64,000 bases of DNA from Thalassia testudinum (lineage: Eukaryota > Streptophyta > Magnoliopsida > Alismatales > Hydrocharitaceae), in the NCBI GenBank assembly GCA_037157565.1, contig JAZHRO010000050.1:40406501-40470500 (forward strand), in the 5' to 3' direction. A program made the translations under genes and the position numbers. The notes beneath the pieces are model-generated. The model saw nothing but the letters and a program-made list of their open reading frames with translations, did not search any database and was not told the DNA's origin. This document shows, piece after piece, positions 22,262-35,145 of this stretch (position 1 is its first letter; every line of letters begins with the position of its first letter).

Positions 22262-24083
22262 TGATCGCTCAGGTATTGAGAGTTTGAAATCAAGGTTACA
22301 AGTAACCCTTCGTCGTAGTTGCAAAACTCGTGGTCAGATAAAATTTATACCGAAACTCAAAAAGTGAGTCCCAGGTTGAACACAGGGAGGTGAACGTTTG
22401 GTTTTACGAAATCTGTGCTTCAATTTTTACTTGTTCTTTTCATTTTTGTCTTTTCTAAATTTTTTGGTATTTTTAGCAAGCAAGAGATTCGGTCGATATA
22501 AACTTTATCTACTTGCAAAAAATAGGTGAGAGGGAGAAAGAGAGAGAGACAGAAACAATCATCTACTCATGAAGAATTGTTTGTTAGATTATGAAACTGG
22601 AAAATCTACATTATGAAAGCGTAAAAAGATAGAATGAGGTGAGAGAAATGCTCCTCGACGATTGCTCAGAGGATGACTCGCTCTGATGTCTCCTAGAGGA
22701 AGGTGGTGAGGAGCGGGATGGAGGACAGAGCCGAAGGATGGAGGATGGGGCAGGATGGTGTCACGGCGAGGATCTTCTTCCCAAAGGGCGGTGAGAGGAT
22801 GGCCATAGGATGCTCCACGAATGGGGATGAGGGGAGGGAAAACTACTTGATTTTCTACTCCAGAGGAGCATCCCGGGATTGGGACATGCTCTCTCTAGAG
22901 CCTTGGAGGTGATGAGAGGAAGAAAGGAAGAGATGAAGAGGAATGGGGGGTGTAGGGATGTTTATATAGTGGAGGGAAGGAGAGTCTCACGCACAGGCAC
23001 TCAGTGACAGCTATAAGCGTCACAAAGCCTACTCGAGCTGTCGCTGAAGATTCGCCCCTCCTCATTACTTAGGTTCGTGTAGGCACTACGCAAGCCATTT
23101 AGTGATAGCTGCAAGTGTCACTAAAGGCCCACTCTTCTATCATTGTAAAGCCTGTGCCCAATGCTCACGCTCGCAACTATTAAAGGAGCGACATTCGTCA
23201 ACCGTTGGATCAGGCACAGACAGTTGTGATTGCTAGAGGAGAGCGCACGCCTGCCAGCATTTGAATTTTGAATTGTTGACGCATGTGCTTTCTGCCATTG
23301 GATGCTACATCGCACAGTTGAGACGCGCCTGCAGATCACGTGCGCATTGATTTGAATCACGTGCCTCGCACGATTGAGGAGATCAGACGGCGGGCACTGC
23401 ATGCGAGTGACTTAAATGCACACCCTAGATGGCATGCGTGTGATCTGGTGTGTGTCTTCGTGTCGGCAGGTGGCATTGGATGACACGTGGGGAACCTCGA
23501 CCGCTCGATTGCGATCAGGTGGCTCTATTGCATCTGACACTGTAGCAGGGCACGACGAATCGCAGCTCGATCTCGTGCACGCTCTTTGAGAGCACTTGAC
23601 CTCATCGTTGCGCCACACTTGTGGGTGTGATGCGAAGAAGAGTAGTGCCGATGAGGTGAGGGTGACCTCTCAGCCATTGGATCTTCATCCAACGGCTGAG
23701 ATCACTCGATGGGGTAGCCTTTGGAGATGTGTGGGTGACTTTAGGCGGTCTAGATGGTGACACATGGCAGCATCTGGACCATCCACCCTTCATTGATTGC
23801 AGAGGATGCCACAGAGGTCGGATCGAGGTGATTTCTATGTTTTCGGACTACGATCGTCGCTCTGGATCCATCTGCACGGTCGGATTTTTCATCCGAAGTT
23901 CGTAAGGATGTCGCATTTTCTCCTGGCCATATAAAATGAAGGAATTAATGCACAAAACATACATCTATTCGAAATGCCATGCAATGGATGTTATGCAATA
24001 TTTATAATATGATATGCAATGCTAAGCCTAGGAGCTATCATAAATGAGCAATTTATCATGAATCCATGTGTGTTTATCATACC
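22262..24083 (-). repeat. LTR of subfamily II at the 3' side of element C
   Basis: Starts TGATCGCTCAGG and ends GTGTTTATCA. R/U5 sequence resembles element E's LTRs (32258, 42619), with the AGAGAGAGA-AACAATCATCTA block, and not the LTR at 48641. TATA complement near 22961-22968. A hairpin TTTAGTGA/TCACTAAA spans 23098-23125. U3 between about 22990 and 23640 is unlike the other copies. Confidence 0.8.
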
Positions 24084-25485
24084 CCCATGCTTACTTTTTG
24101 CTAGTCCCTAGCTTAATTAACCTAAATGCCATGTATAAAAGCAGAATCAGGGTTTGAGTATTTAGGCAAAATTCATTGATTGCTTTAGAAAATTTCAACC
24201 TCAACACCTACTTACAAAAACTCTATAGAACTTGGGTGCCAGCCAGAATGTAGACTGTCCAAGCCCTCACCTTGTTTAAGAAGAGAAGACACACAATTTT
24301 TTCTTATTCTTCTTTTCTAATTTTTTTGTACTTTTGGAGTTTGAGAGTTCCGTGATAACTTTTCATGACTACCCAACCTGCCCATGACTTGAAAAGGACT
24401 CTAAGTGCTAAGAATCTTGTGAAAATAGTGAAAGCTCACTAGACGGCCATTAAAATGGATTTTGATTTTTTATGACCCTAAGTGATCTTGCTAAGAGGTT
24501 TATCTTTTCAAACGGTAGCTTTCACCTTACTTTTATTTATGGGGTCGCCACAATTGTTAACCCAATGTATATCTCCCCGATTTATTCTACTTCCTCACTT
24601 CTTTCCTAAGTGTTTTGGGAATTATTGTGCATTTTTTTTTCGTGAGCTAGGTTCTGGACAACCAGCCGATGAGCTGTTACCACCGACAACTTGCCAACCA
24701 TACTTGTGCAGTGAAGTGTGGTTTTATTTGTTTTTATTTTCTCCTTTTTCTTTTTTTTCTATAATTTATTTCTTTTATTTAATGTTGGTGGCTTTCCTGA
24801 TCTAAGATTTACCTAAAGGCAGTACAATTAAAATGGTCTTGTGAATGGGCTCTGGACAACCAGCTGATGAGCTGTTACCACCGACAACTTGCCAGCCATA
24901 CCACCCTATATAGTTCATTAGCTACCTAATTTCTAAAGAAACCACTGAAAAGTGAGTCAGTGCAAAAAAAATGTGTAGATGCTTAGGCTTAAAGTCCCCC
25001 CAAATCAGAGGGCAGGTTGGTAAGTCGCATACCTATCATCCCAAATTATTAGCTAAATTAAAAATGAATTTTAATTGGCGAGGTCTCGAGACTAAGTCCA
25101 CATTCTAGTGGACACCTGGCCTAATTAAGCCCGAAGACTTGAAGAGTCTAAATGTTTAGGTCCTCTTGTATCATTTCCTAAAGTTTGCAACTCCTAATGC
25201 CTAAGTTCTCGTCTCCTAATTCTATTTTTTTTTTATTACGCTTTTTTCTAAATGGAATAAAAGAAAGTAGGAAATTACTATTACAGCTAAGAAAATGATT
25301 ATAAGATATTTCCACCCCCCCATGCTTATCTATTTCAATGTCCTCATTATTCAAAAATAAATCATGCAGGAGAGTAGAAGTGGATGAATAGCACCTGGTT
25401 TCCATGAGACTATGGTCAGCTTGGAACAGTCTTTACATGTGCTGAGCTTAGTGCCTTCAGCTGGTTGATGATCAGCTCGCGATGG
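24084..25485 (-). other. 3' UTR of element C
   Basis: It begins with the polypurine complement TACCCCCATG and the adjacent hairpin, and carries the duplicated 50-nt motif at about 24649-24701 and 24846-24900. There is no envelope-like ORF between the integrase end and the LTR. Confidence 0.75.
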
Positions 25486-28021
25486 TTAAGGCAAGGTAAG
25501 AGCAACCTTGCTCGAGATGGGTTCAGTGAGCACATGATCAATAAAGGGTTTGATACGTTGTCCATTGACCTTGAAAATATTACCTATCTTTGGGTCAGAG
25601 ATTTCAACGACCCCATTGGGGAAAACTCTCTCAATAACGAATGGGCCATCCGACATAGACCAGAGTTTTCCAAGGAAAAGCTGATATTGAGAATCAAAAA
25701 GCCAGACCTTCTGGTTTGGCTCAAAGCTTTTACATGAAATCATCTGGTCATGGAGAGCTTTGGTCCCTGCCATATAGATTCTGGCATTTTCATAAGCATC
25801 ATTTCGAAGCTCCTCCAACTCAGATAGTTGGAGTTTCCTGGTTTCACCGACCAACTCAAGGTCCACATTACATTTCTTGATGGCCCAAAATGCCTAACGT
25901 TTAAGTTCTACGGGTAAGTGACACGCCTTACCAAACACCAGACGGAACGAAGACATACGAATAGGCATTTTGTATGTTGTATGGTAGGCCCAAAGAGCAT
26001 CATCTAGCTTTTGGGTCCAATCCTTCCTATCAGGCCTAACAATTTTCTGCAAAATGTTCTTGATCTCTAGATTGGAGACCTCGGCCTATCCATTCGTCTG
26101 AGGGTGATAAGGTGTGGAAATCGGATGATTCACCCCGTATTTCCCTAGTAAATTCTAAAACTAGTCATGAGTGAAATGTGCCCACCATCACTGATAGTTG
26201 CCCTAGGAACCCCGAACCAAATGAAGATAATTTTCTTCACAAAATCGATGACCACCTTGTGGTCATTGTCCAGGTGGGAATTGCCTCAATGCAACGACCA
26301 GAATATACTGGTGTCCAAATGAATGAGGGAAGGGTCCCATAAAGTCGATGCCCCAGATGTCAAAAATTTCAATGAAAAGAATTGGGTTCAGGGGCATCAT
26401 ATCTCTCTTAGCCATGTTCTCGAGTGTCTAGCATCGGGTACATGACTTTGAGAATTCCTGGGCATCCTTAAATAATGACGGCCAATAGAATATGGATTGC
26501 AAAATTTTTGCGATCGTCTTTTTCTCGAAAAAGTGTCCACCACATGCAGATGCGTGGCAAAAGTCAAGTATGCTATGGAACTCAATTTCTGGGACACATC
26601 AAGGAATAATTTGGTCTACGCTGATGCTCTACTACTCGGGATCATCCCAAAAATAATATTTGGCCTCAGACACAAGTCCATCCCGTTATTCCTTAGTTCA
26701 ATCCTGGGGGTTTGACCAACGACCAAATAATGACAATATCCGCAAACAAGGGGGTTCGGATACCCAAGATTGTAAGGATTGTCTCATCCGGAAAAGTATC
26801 AAGATCGGGACATCCAGATGAGGACAATCAATTAGGATCCTCGAGAGGTGATTCGCCACTACATTTTGTGCCCCAGCTTTATCCTTGATTTCAAGATCGA
26901 ATTCTTGAAGCAGCAGAATCTAGCGAATAAGCTAGGGTTTGGCATCCATTTTGGCAAAGAGATGTTTCAAGGTCGAGTGGTCGATATAGTTGATAACACG
27001 AGAACCTAACAGATATGCCCTAAATTTTTCTAAAGTAAAAACTACGACTAGCAATTCCTTTTCAGTAATGGTGTAGTTCCACTAGGCCTCGTCCAGAGTC
27101 TTGCTAGCATAGTAAATCATAGAGGCCTTCTTCTCAATCTTTTGACCCAAGACTGCCCCAATGGCATAATTACATGCATCAGCCATAATATCAAATGGGG
27201 TTGTCCAGACCGGTGGTTGTAGCACTGGGGCATAGGTGACTGTCGTTTTCAATAAATTAAATGCCTTACGGCATGATTCATCAAACTCGAACGATGTGTC
27301 TTTGTCCAAAAGATTGCTCAAGGGCCGAGCAACCTTCGAGAAATCCATAATGAATCTTCTGTGAAAACCCACATCCCCAAGGAAAGAGCGGATCTATTTT
27401 ACGAATGTGGGTGGAGGAAGTCTAGAGATAGCATCCACCTTAGCTCTATCAACTTCAATACCCCAACTAGAGACCACATGACCCACTACAATGCCTTTCT
27501 GAGCCATAAAGTGGCTCTTTTCCCAGCTAAGGACTAGCAATGTTTTGATGCATCTCTGGAGGATCAATTCCAGGTTAACTAGGCAAGACTCAAAACAATC
27601 TCCAAAAATGGAGAAATCATCCATGAGCACCTCAAGACAATCTCCCACCATGTCAAAAAAAATGGCTAGCATGGACCTTTGAAAAGTCGCATGTGAATTG
27701 CAAAGCCCGAACGACATTCTATCGAATGCAAAGGTTCCGTAAGGGCATGTGAAAGTTATCTTTTCCTAGTCTTTGGGATGGATAGGGAATTGGTTATATC
27801 CCGAATAACCATTCTGGAAACAAAAATATTTTTGCCCAGCTAACCTTTCGAGGATTTGATCGATGAATGGCAAGGGAAGTGATCCTTTTTAGTGGTTGTG
27901 TTCAGCTTCCTATAGTTAATATAGACTCTCCAAGCAGAAGCTAAATGAGTGGTGAAGCCTTCCCCTTTCTCATTAGTCATAACAGTTATCCCTACCTTCT
28001 TTGGTACAATCTGAATAGGGT
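25486..28021 (-). pseudogene. Element C pol, RT core to integrase end, broken
   Basis: From high to low: RT start after the solo LTR (QIVPKKVGITVMTNEKGEG); RT core SFGLCNSHATFQRSMLAIF with LMDDFSIFG at about 27610-27640; then VDRAKVDAISRLPPP. RNase H lies at 27082-27372 (FDIMADACNYAIGAVLGQK). Integrase zinc and core regions at about 26000-26600 are badly decayed. The integrase end reads EPNQKVWLFDSQ, FVIERVFPNGVVEI and FKVNGQRIKPFIDH, stopping at about 25486. Many stops, several at likely C-to-T sites. The xMDDFS motif and FKVNGQRxKPF ending are typical of the Athila lineage. Confidence 0.85.
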
Positions 28022-30711
28022 TGTTCTGACCCGATTTCTGAATCCCTATAGCACCTAAGATCGGCTCGCCATAACAAATCCCAAGACCTAGTCAGCCAAC
28101 AAGAAATAATCAAAAAGCAGGAAAATAAACCACATTCACATATGCAATGTAACTAAGTAGTAAGAATGTACAAGCAGTAAAGGAAAGCAAAAGCTGCTAC
28201 TTCAGTACATACCACCACAACAACAGGAAAAATGGAAATGAAAGCAACAGTAATAGGAACAGTAGCAAAAAGTCTGAAACTCACTATAATAGTTAAGAGA
28301 GTACAACAAAAAGTGCTGAAAATTACAACTGGGCTCGACTGGGCCTAGCACCCTCCGTAGCCGGAAGCTCTAGCTGCTCAACTCCTGGACCTAAACAGTA
28401 TTATGAAAAAGAACGGACTCAGCGAACGCTGAGTAGAGTGGTAACCATACTATCTAAAGTAGTAAAAGTAGTAGGTATATTTATCCTTTTCAAGTTATTT
28501 TATTTTACGAGTAATTCCTTTTCACCCCTTTTTGTCAACTTTCATAATTTTCCTGATCTTGCATGTTCCAAGTGGGAATGATCTTTATTGCAATCTTTTC
28601 TGAAGAGTAGAAGGTACACGTGGTGCTCTTCTGGACAGGAGAGTCCCCCGTGGTAGTCCTACACCCAATCAACCACCCTGAGGTCACTAATAGATGTAGC
28701 AGTGACTATGGCACGTGCGATAAGCATACGGGTAGCTACCCCGCACTGACACGCGATCAATAGTTTCCGCTAGTGGGTACGCCCAAAGCACAGCATGGAA
28801 CAGTATAAGGCCTAGCCCTCTCAGAAACAGGGATCTAACCCCTCAGAACCAAACAAGGGTGTCGCCCCTCCATAGTCCGTGCACCCTCATCTGACTACCC
28901 CGGTTTGCCTAGGGGCCTAACAAGTCAATGTAGGGTGGCTAGCTGAACCTCGGGCCAAGTTGGGTGGCTAGCTCCCTCCCTACAGTAGTAGCTCACCTCG
29001 ATATCGTGTATGCGAGGGCCAACAGAAGTTGGTGTAGAGTGGCCAATCCTAACCTCGGGTCCCAACCCAAGGGCAGCTAGCCCCACTCTATACAAAAAGG
29101 GGACAATCGCTCTCCTTGGTACCACATACTCAAGGGCCAGCACACTTCCCGTCCACATCCAGATTTTCCATCTAAGGATAGAAGCTCTACTCCTAACTCC
29201 TCGTAGGGTTAATGCTCATGTTCACCATATTAGTCCAACGCAGGTTTCATCATTCACAATTCAGTTCTCGTTTATATACTGGTAGCTCATATTTCCACAA
29301 TTTAATACATGCAACAAATGATATCATAGGTAACTGTTCAATTATCTCAGGCAGCTCATACTTATTTACAGGCAATGGCTAGCCATTTAGTTTATTCATG
29401 TATACAAATACAACTATGCAGAGCAATTGGTTCATTCATTTCTCTGTCTTAGGGTTCGTGCCACATCCTAGGTTTCCAATTAACTAATTTTTCATAGATA
29501 CACTAATATATACTAAGAATAACAGGAGTGGGTCACTCTACCAGACAATCCGGGAGTACTGGGGGCTCGAACCGCAGACCCAGGTGCCTTTGCGAACCCT
29601 AGACACTCAGCAGGTCGAAGTCCTATACCAAGGTATACATCACAAGGAAGATTCAAAATAGTGTATAAAGGTTTCTAATACGTAGAGAAACTCACAAGGA
29701 AACCACAGATACTTCGTTTGCATGAAACAGATCCTGATCGAACCCCAAACGATTCAAAAACGTGTCTGCAGACCAAAATAAGACATCTAGAAACAAGTCC
29801 AGACATCTTAAAAGTCACAGAGACTCACCTCAAGCTCTTGCAATGACCTCAGACATCTCAGATTTCCCAACAATTATCTGAAAATAGTTCCAGATATCTG
29901 ACCAGTCCTCTGGTCATCTGGAAATGCCTCCGATCGTCTAACGAGCTGTTCGGACGTCTGAAAGTGCTTGGAAAGGCATTCCGCGCACCTTCCCAAGCTG
30001 CTCCTACGTATGACAGAGTAGCCACCCTATTTTAGCCAAACCACAACCTCTGCGGTGTGGCGTGCATGGTTGTAACTGCAAAGCGAACATACCTTCACGA
30101 TACAGGTGCTTTTAGATGTCTGGTGTTAACGCCAGATGTCGAGATGCTCAGCCAGTCATCCAGAAAGCTCTCAAGTGTCTAATACTAGAAAAATTCCAGT
30201 ATCAGACTGTGCTCCAAATTCTTCTCTCCATGCTCCGCCATGTCTCCCCTCGCTCCGCTATAGCTCCAGCTGCTGCGGTTGGTCGAGGATGACACTCTGA
30301 TGCCCTCCTCTTTCTGCATGCGTCACGATGGCCGTGCGAGCTCCAACGATCTTCCACAAAGCTCTCGACCTCGGCCACCTCCTCCTTCTCACGCACTCTC
30401 CTCCTCCTCACTCTTACACTCTCTCTCTCGCTCACCTCCTCCCACAGCTCCGGTGGTGGAAGTAGGGTGTTGTGGTAGTGGTGGAGTGGAGAGGAGAGGA
30501 AGGGGGGTTGGCTCTTTATAGCTGAGGGGTTAGGGTTCGGCAAGGGGGGAAAGGAAGAAGGAAGGAGAGAGAAGGAGAGTCTACACGCTGCCTACGCATA
30601 GAATGCAGAGTGCATATAGACTTTTAATTTCCAGACGTCCGAGAAGGAGTTCAGACATTTGACTGACACTCCAGACATCTTAAAAGCCCAAAAGTGGAAC
30701 GAGTTTTTACA
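28022..30711 (-). mobile_element. Solo LTR of the Tekay-like family
   Basis: Starts TGTTCTGACCCG and ends TTTTTACA, 2690 bp, close to the 2.7 kb of the paired LTRs at 3360 and 11077 and alignable with them, though clearly diverged. CCAGACGTCTGG-like palindromes recur at about 29785-29960, 30110-30190 and 30630-30690. It interrupts element C between RT residues corresponding to DTPWVSP and QIVPKK. I could not recognise a clean 5-bp duplication (AGGGT against GGGGC). Confidence 0.82.
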
Positions 30712-32257
30712 GGGGCTAACCCATGGAGTATCCGAGATAGGGTAAATAATCCTATCATTGAGCCACTTGATTGTGTCCTTCACCACTTCTCGCATATTCC
30801 GGTTTAGTCTCCATTGCATTTCGCAAGAAGGGCGGGATCCATCTTCCATGAAAATATGATGATTGTAATAAGATGGCTCAATCCCCCTAAAGTCGTGGAT
30901 GGTCCAACCAATTGCCTCCTTGTTGGTCTTAAGGACATTAATTAGCCTCGATTCTTGCTCCTTAGTCAAACCACCACTAATAATCATAGGGAGTGTGTTC
31001 TCAGGTCCTAAGAACTCATATTTCAAATTTTTGGGCAAGGGTTTTAACTCCAGTTCGGGTAGGTTAAGAATAGAAGGTAGGGAGGATGTTGATGAAGATT
31101 CATCAGCACGATCCAGTGGAAGAGGCTGGGAATGAATAAAATCAATAGCCTCTTCAAGATGTGGCAGGTCTACGATGGAGGGTTGCTGGTTGGGTTCGCT
31201 AAAGCTAGTGGAGTCTTCGACTGCACTGATTGTCATACATGTCTCAAGATCTTGATCCTCAAATCCTCTTATTGCCTTAAAAATTTCCGGAGTTAATTTC
31301 TTATCCCCAAAGGCGATCTCCATACTACTGCTTTCATAGTTTATGTTGGCCTTGGTGGTAGCTAGGAATGGACGTATAAGAATGATGGGTGTGTTCCTCA
31401 AATCATTAGGTACATCCATGTCAAGGACGAGGAAATCTATAGGAAAATAGAAATCCTTTACCTTGACAATTACATCCTCAATAATGCCTCTCGGTGTGGT
31501 GACCGATCGGTCCGCTGATTGTAGTGTTACTGAGGTTGGCCTGAGTTCACCTAACCCAAACCTCTCATAAAGAGAAGTCGGGATTAGGTTGATGGATGAA
31601 CCTAGATCCAATAGTGGTCTATCAAAAGTGTATTCCCCAATAATGCATGAGATCAAGGGAGCACCAAGATCTTTCGTGTTTTGTGGAAGGTAATGCAGGA
31701 TCACAGAACTTGCCTACTTAGATAGTATCACCATCCTCGAAGTGGGTTCTCTCAGTTTACGCTTTTGAGTCCATAGTTATTTCAAAAACATAGCGTAAGT
31801 CGGGATGTGCTTAATAGCATCGTGGAGTAGAATATTGATCTCTACACTCTTGAATAAATCCAGAAGCTCCTCATTGCTATCTAGGGTATTCTTCTTCTTG
31901 GTTTTCAATAGGGCCTCAGGGAATGGGATATGGGTGGAATTTTTAATTTTCGATCCCTGGGCCTTATTGTCTTCTTCGATCTCTTCCTCTTCTCTCTCAA
32001 GCTCCCCAAGGTTTTCGCATCTAGAAGGTAATTTAGAATCCTGGGTTTGCTTTCCACTTCTCAAGGTGTTAGAGTTTGCAAAGGCATACAAGTTCGGGTC
32101 TTAAGGTGGGTTACTAAAGATCGGAGGTGCTCAGTTAGTCATGTTACTAGAAGAAGAAGATGATAATGAGGGACCCTGTTCAACCACCTGAGCATGTGCG
32201 TGAGTCCCTTTGATTCATGTACCCTAGGGCTCTATTGCCCTGATTTTGCACATTGCG
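30712..32257 (-). pseudogene. Element C protease and start of RT, broken
   Basis: The pre-protease region is at 31777-32091 (IPFPEALLKTKKKN). The protease has LLDLGSSINLIPTSLYERFG at about 31595-31620 and IILIRPFLATTKANINYES. A spacer leads to the RT N-terminus (RPSCEMQWRLNRNMREVV, YPISDTPWVSP), which ends at the solo LTR. The section from about 31704 down is open apart from the insertion. DLGSS replaces the DTGA/DSGA seen in other gypsy proteases, as in element G. The left neighbour in protein order is the linker at 44150-44434, across element E. Confidence 0.85.
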
Positions 32258-33738
32258 TGGTCGCACGTGTTTCACGTGTTAGAAATCAAGGTTACAAGTA
32301 ACCTATCATCGTAGTTGCAAAACATGTCGATCAAATAAAATTTATACCGAAACTCCAAGGGAGCCCCGAGTCGAACACAAGGAGGTGACGTTTACTTTAT
32401 TGAAAACCGTGCTTCGATTTTATTTGTTCTTAGTCATTTTTATCTTTTCTAATTTTTTTGGCATTTTTAGGAAGCAAGAGATTAGATCTACAAATGCTTA
32501 TCTAGCTAATCTACTTGCAAATATAAAAGAGAGAGAGAGAAACAATCATCTATTCATCAAGAATTGCTTGTTACACTACGAAAGCATGAAAAATCTACAC
32601 TATGAAAGCATAAAAAGATAGAATGAGGTGAGAGAAATCCCCCTCGACGGTTGCTCGGAGGATGACTTGCTCTGACGTCACCTGAAGGAAGGTGGTGAGG
32701 AGCGAGACAAAGGAGGATAGAGCCAGAGGACAAAGGATGGGGCAACATGACGTCGCGGCGAGCATCTTCTTCCCTAAGGGCAGTGAGAGGATGGCCACGA
32801 GATGCTCCACGAAGGGGGTGAGAGGATGGAAAACTATTTTTTTTTACTCTAGAGGAGCATCCCGGGCTTGGGACAAGCTCTCTCTAGAGCCTTGGAGGTG
32901 GTGAGAGGAAGAACGGAAGAGATGGTTTGGAATGGTTGTGGGTAGGTCCTTTTAAAGTGGAGGAACAAATTCGCTTTTGGGTCATTACTGACGTCCATAA
33001 ACGTCGCTGCAGCTGTCGCTGAAGATCCGCCCTTAAATCCACTTGCTGACATGTGTTGACCATTAGTGACAGCTACAAGAATCACTAAAGGTGCGTCACT
33101 GAAGATCCACGCTCGCCCCGCTGGCACCCGCCCCACTGGCATGCTCTGCTTGCACGCATCATGCGCCTTGTGCGCGTACGTGCGGCATACGCAATGCTGC
33201 TGCTGCCCGCGGGTGTGGCTATACACGTGCGCTGCTGCTGCTGGCCGACATTGGGTGACCTGGATGGCGCCACATGGTGCCACCTAAGTCACCCACTCTT
33301 CTTTCTTTTGTAGAGGGTGACACAGTGCTCAGATGGGGATGATTCCCACGTTGTCGGACTGCAATCGTTGCTTTGGATCCATCCATACAGTTGGATTTCC
33401 CATCTGAAACCCATATGGATGTCGCATTGCCCTCCTGGCTGTTGATCTTCCTCAGGCTTCGTGTGATGCTACGGGACTCCGATCTGGATGATTTCAGAGG
33501 CGTTAGACTTCGATCGTCGTATTAATTAGATCCATATGGTCGAATCGTCCATTCGAAGCCTTGAAATAAATCCTCTTTTCTCCTAACCATAAAAAGGACC
33601 TAATTAACCTAAAATATAAACAACTACTCTAAATGTAGAATGATGCATGCTATGCGATATTTATATCATGATATGTAGTGCTAATCCTAGGAACTATCAC
33701 AAATAAGCATTTTACGATGAATTTATACATGTTTATCA
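32258..33738 (-). repeat. 3' LTR of element E
   Basis: Starts TGGTCGCACG and ends ATGTTTATCA, 1481 bp; partner 42619-44149. The TATA equivalent is mutated (CCTTTTAAAG near 32948). A hairpin with TTAGTGA and TCACTAA arms lies near 33062-33090, and a decayed G-box palindrome near 33265-33290. Confidence 0.88.
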
Positions 33739-35145
33739 TACCCCCATGCTTACTTTTTGCTAGTCCCTAGCAAAATTAAACTATATGTTATGTATAAAGT
33801 CAAAATTAAGATTAGATCTCTTTGGCCTGAATCGTTTATTAACAATAGAAAATTTCAACTAATCTCCTGACTACGAAAACTCAACAGTACCTAGGTGTCT
33901 ACCAAAATGCAGACCGCCCAAGTTCTCACCTTATTTGAGAAGGGAAGATATATATTTTATTTATTTTTCTTCTTTTCTAATTTTTTTGTACTTTTGGAGT
34001 TTGAGAGTTCCGGGATAACTTTTTACAGCTACCCGACCCACCCAAGACACGAAAAGGACTCTACGTACCAAGCATCTTTGTGAAAAGGTGGTAAACTCAC
34101 AAAATGGCCGTTAAGATGGACTTCAGGTTTCTACGACGTTAAGTGACCTTGCCTAAAGGTTTATCTTTACGATTGGTAACTTTCTCCCTACTTTCCTTTA
34201 TATGGGGTCAACAAAAGAGCAAACCTAGTGTATATCTCCCCGGTGTATTCTACTTCCCCGCTTCTTCCCTAAGTGTTTTGGGAATTATTGTGCATTTTTT
34301 TGTGAGCTGGGTTCTGGACAACCAGCCGATGAGCTGTTGCCACTGACAACTTGCCAGCCATACTCGTGTAGTGAAGTGTGGTTTTATTTGTTTTTTTATT
34401 TTCCCCTATTTTTTTTTTGAGTGTTTCTCTTTTGTTTTTTTTCTTCTAAGTAGGTGGCTTCCCTAATCTAAGATTTACCTAAAGGCAATACAACGAAAAT
34501 GGTCTTGTGGTTGAGCTCTGGACAACCGGCCGATGAGCTGTTACCATCGACAACTTGCCAGCCATACCACCCAAGTCGGTCCATTAGCTACCCAATTTCC
34601 GTAAAAACTACCAGAAAGTGAGTTAGTGTAAAAAAATGTGTGTAGATGCTTAGGCTTAAAGTCCCACCAAATCAGAGGGCGGGTTGATAAGTCACATGCA
34701 TATCATCCAAAATTATTTACCAAACTAAAATAAATTTTAATTGACGAGGACTCGAGACTAAATCCACTTTCTAGTGGACACCTAGGCTAATTAAGCCCAA
34801 AGACGTAAAGAGTCTAAGTGTTTAAATCCTCTCGTATCATTTCCTAAAGTTAATAACTTCTAAATGCCTAAGTTCTCTTTTCCTAATTTCTTTCTATTTT
34901 TTTTTTAATTTTCTATTTTTTTTTTAAATTTTATAAGAAACTAAAAGAAATTCTATGAAGTTAACATAATGATTTCAAGAATTGATTATCTACCCCCCCA
35001 TGCCTAAATGATGCAATGTCCTCATTGTAAAAATAAAGACATGAAAAGGGTAGACTAAACAGAACATCACCTGAGTGTCGTGAAAATCCAATCAGCTCTG
35101 CAGAGAGAAGGGTGTATACACATGTGCTAAGTTTAATGCCTTCAG
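33739..35145 (-). other. 3' UTR of element E
   Basis: Begins with the polypurine complement and a perfect hairpin (TTTTGCTAG 33755-33763, CTAGCAAAA 33767-33775). The duplicated 50-nt motif is at about 34310-34363 and 34514-34567. No ORF of note. Confidence 0.75.

Noticed and set aside
24482..24805. 107-codon plus-strand ORF in a 3' UTR, possible envelope-like gene
   Set aside because: It lies on the opposite strand to element C, is made of poly-T-derived Phe/Leu runs, and is not conserved in A, E or F.
28022..30711. 5-bp target duplication of the solo Tekay-family LTR
   Set aside because: The flanks AGGGT and GGGGC match at only three of five positions, so I do not claim a duplication.
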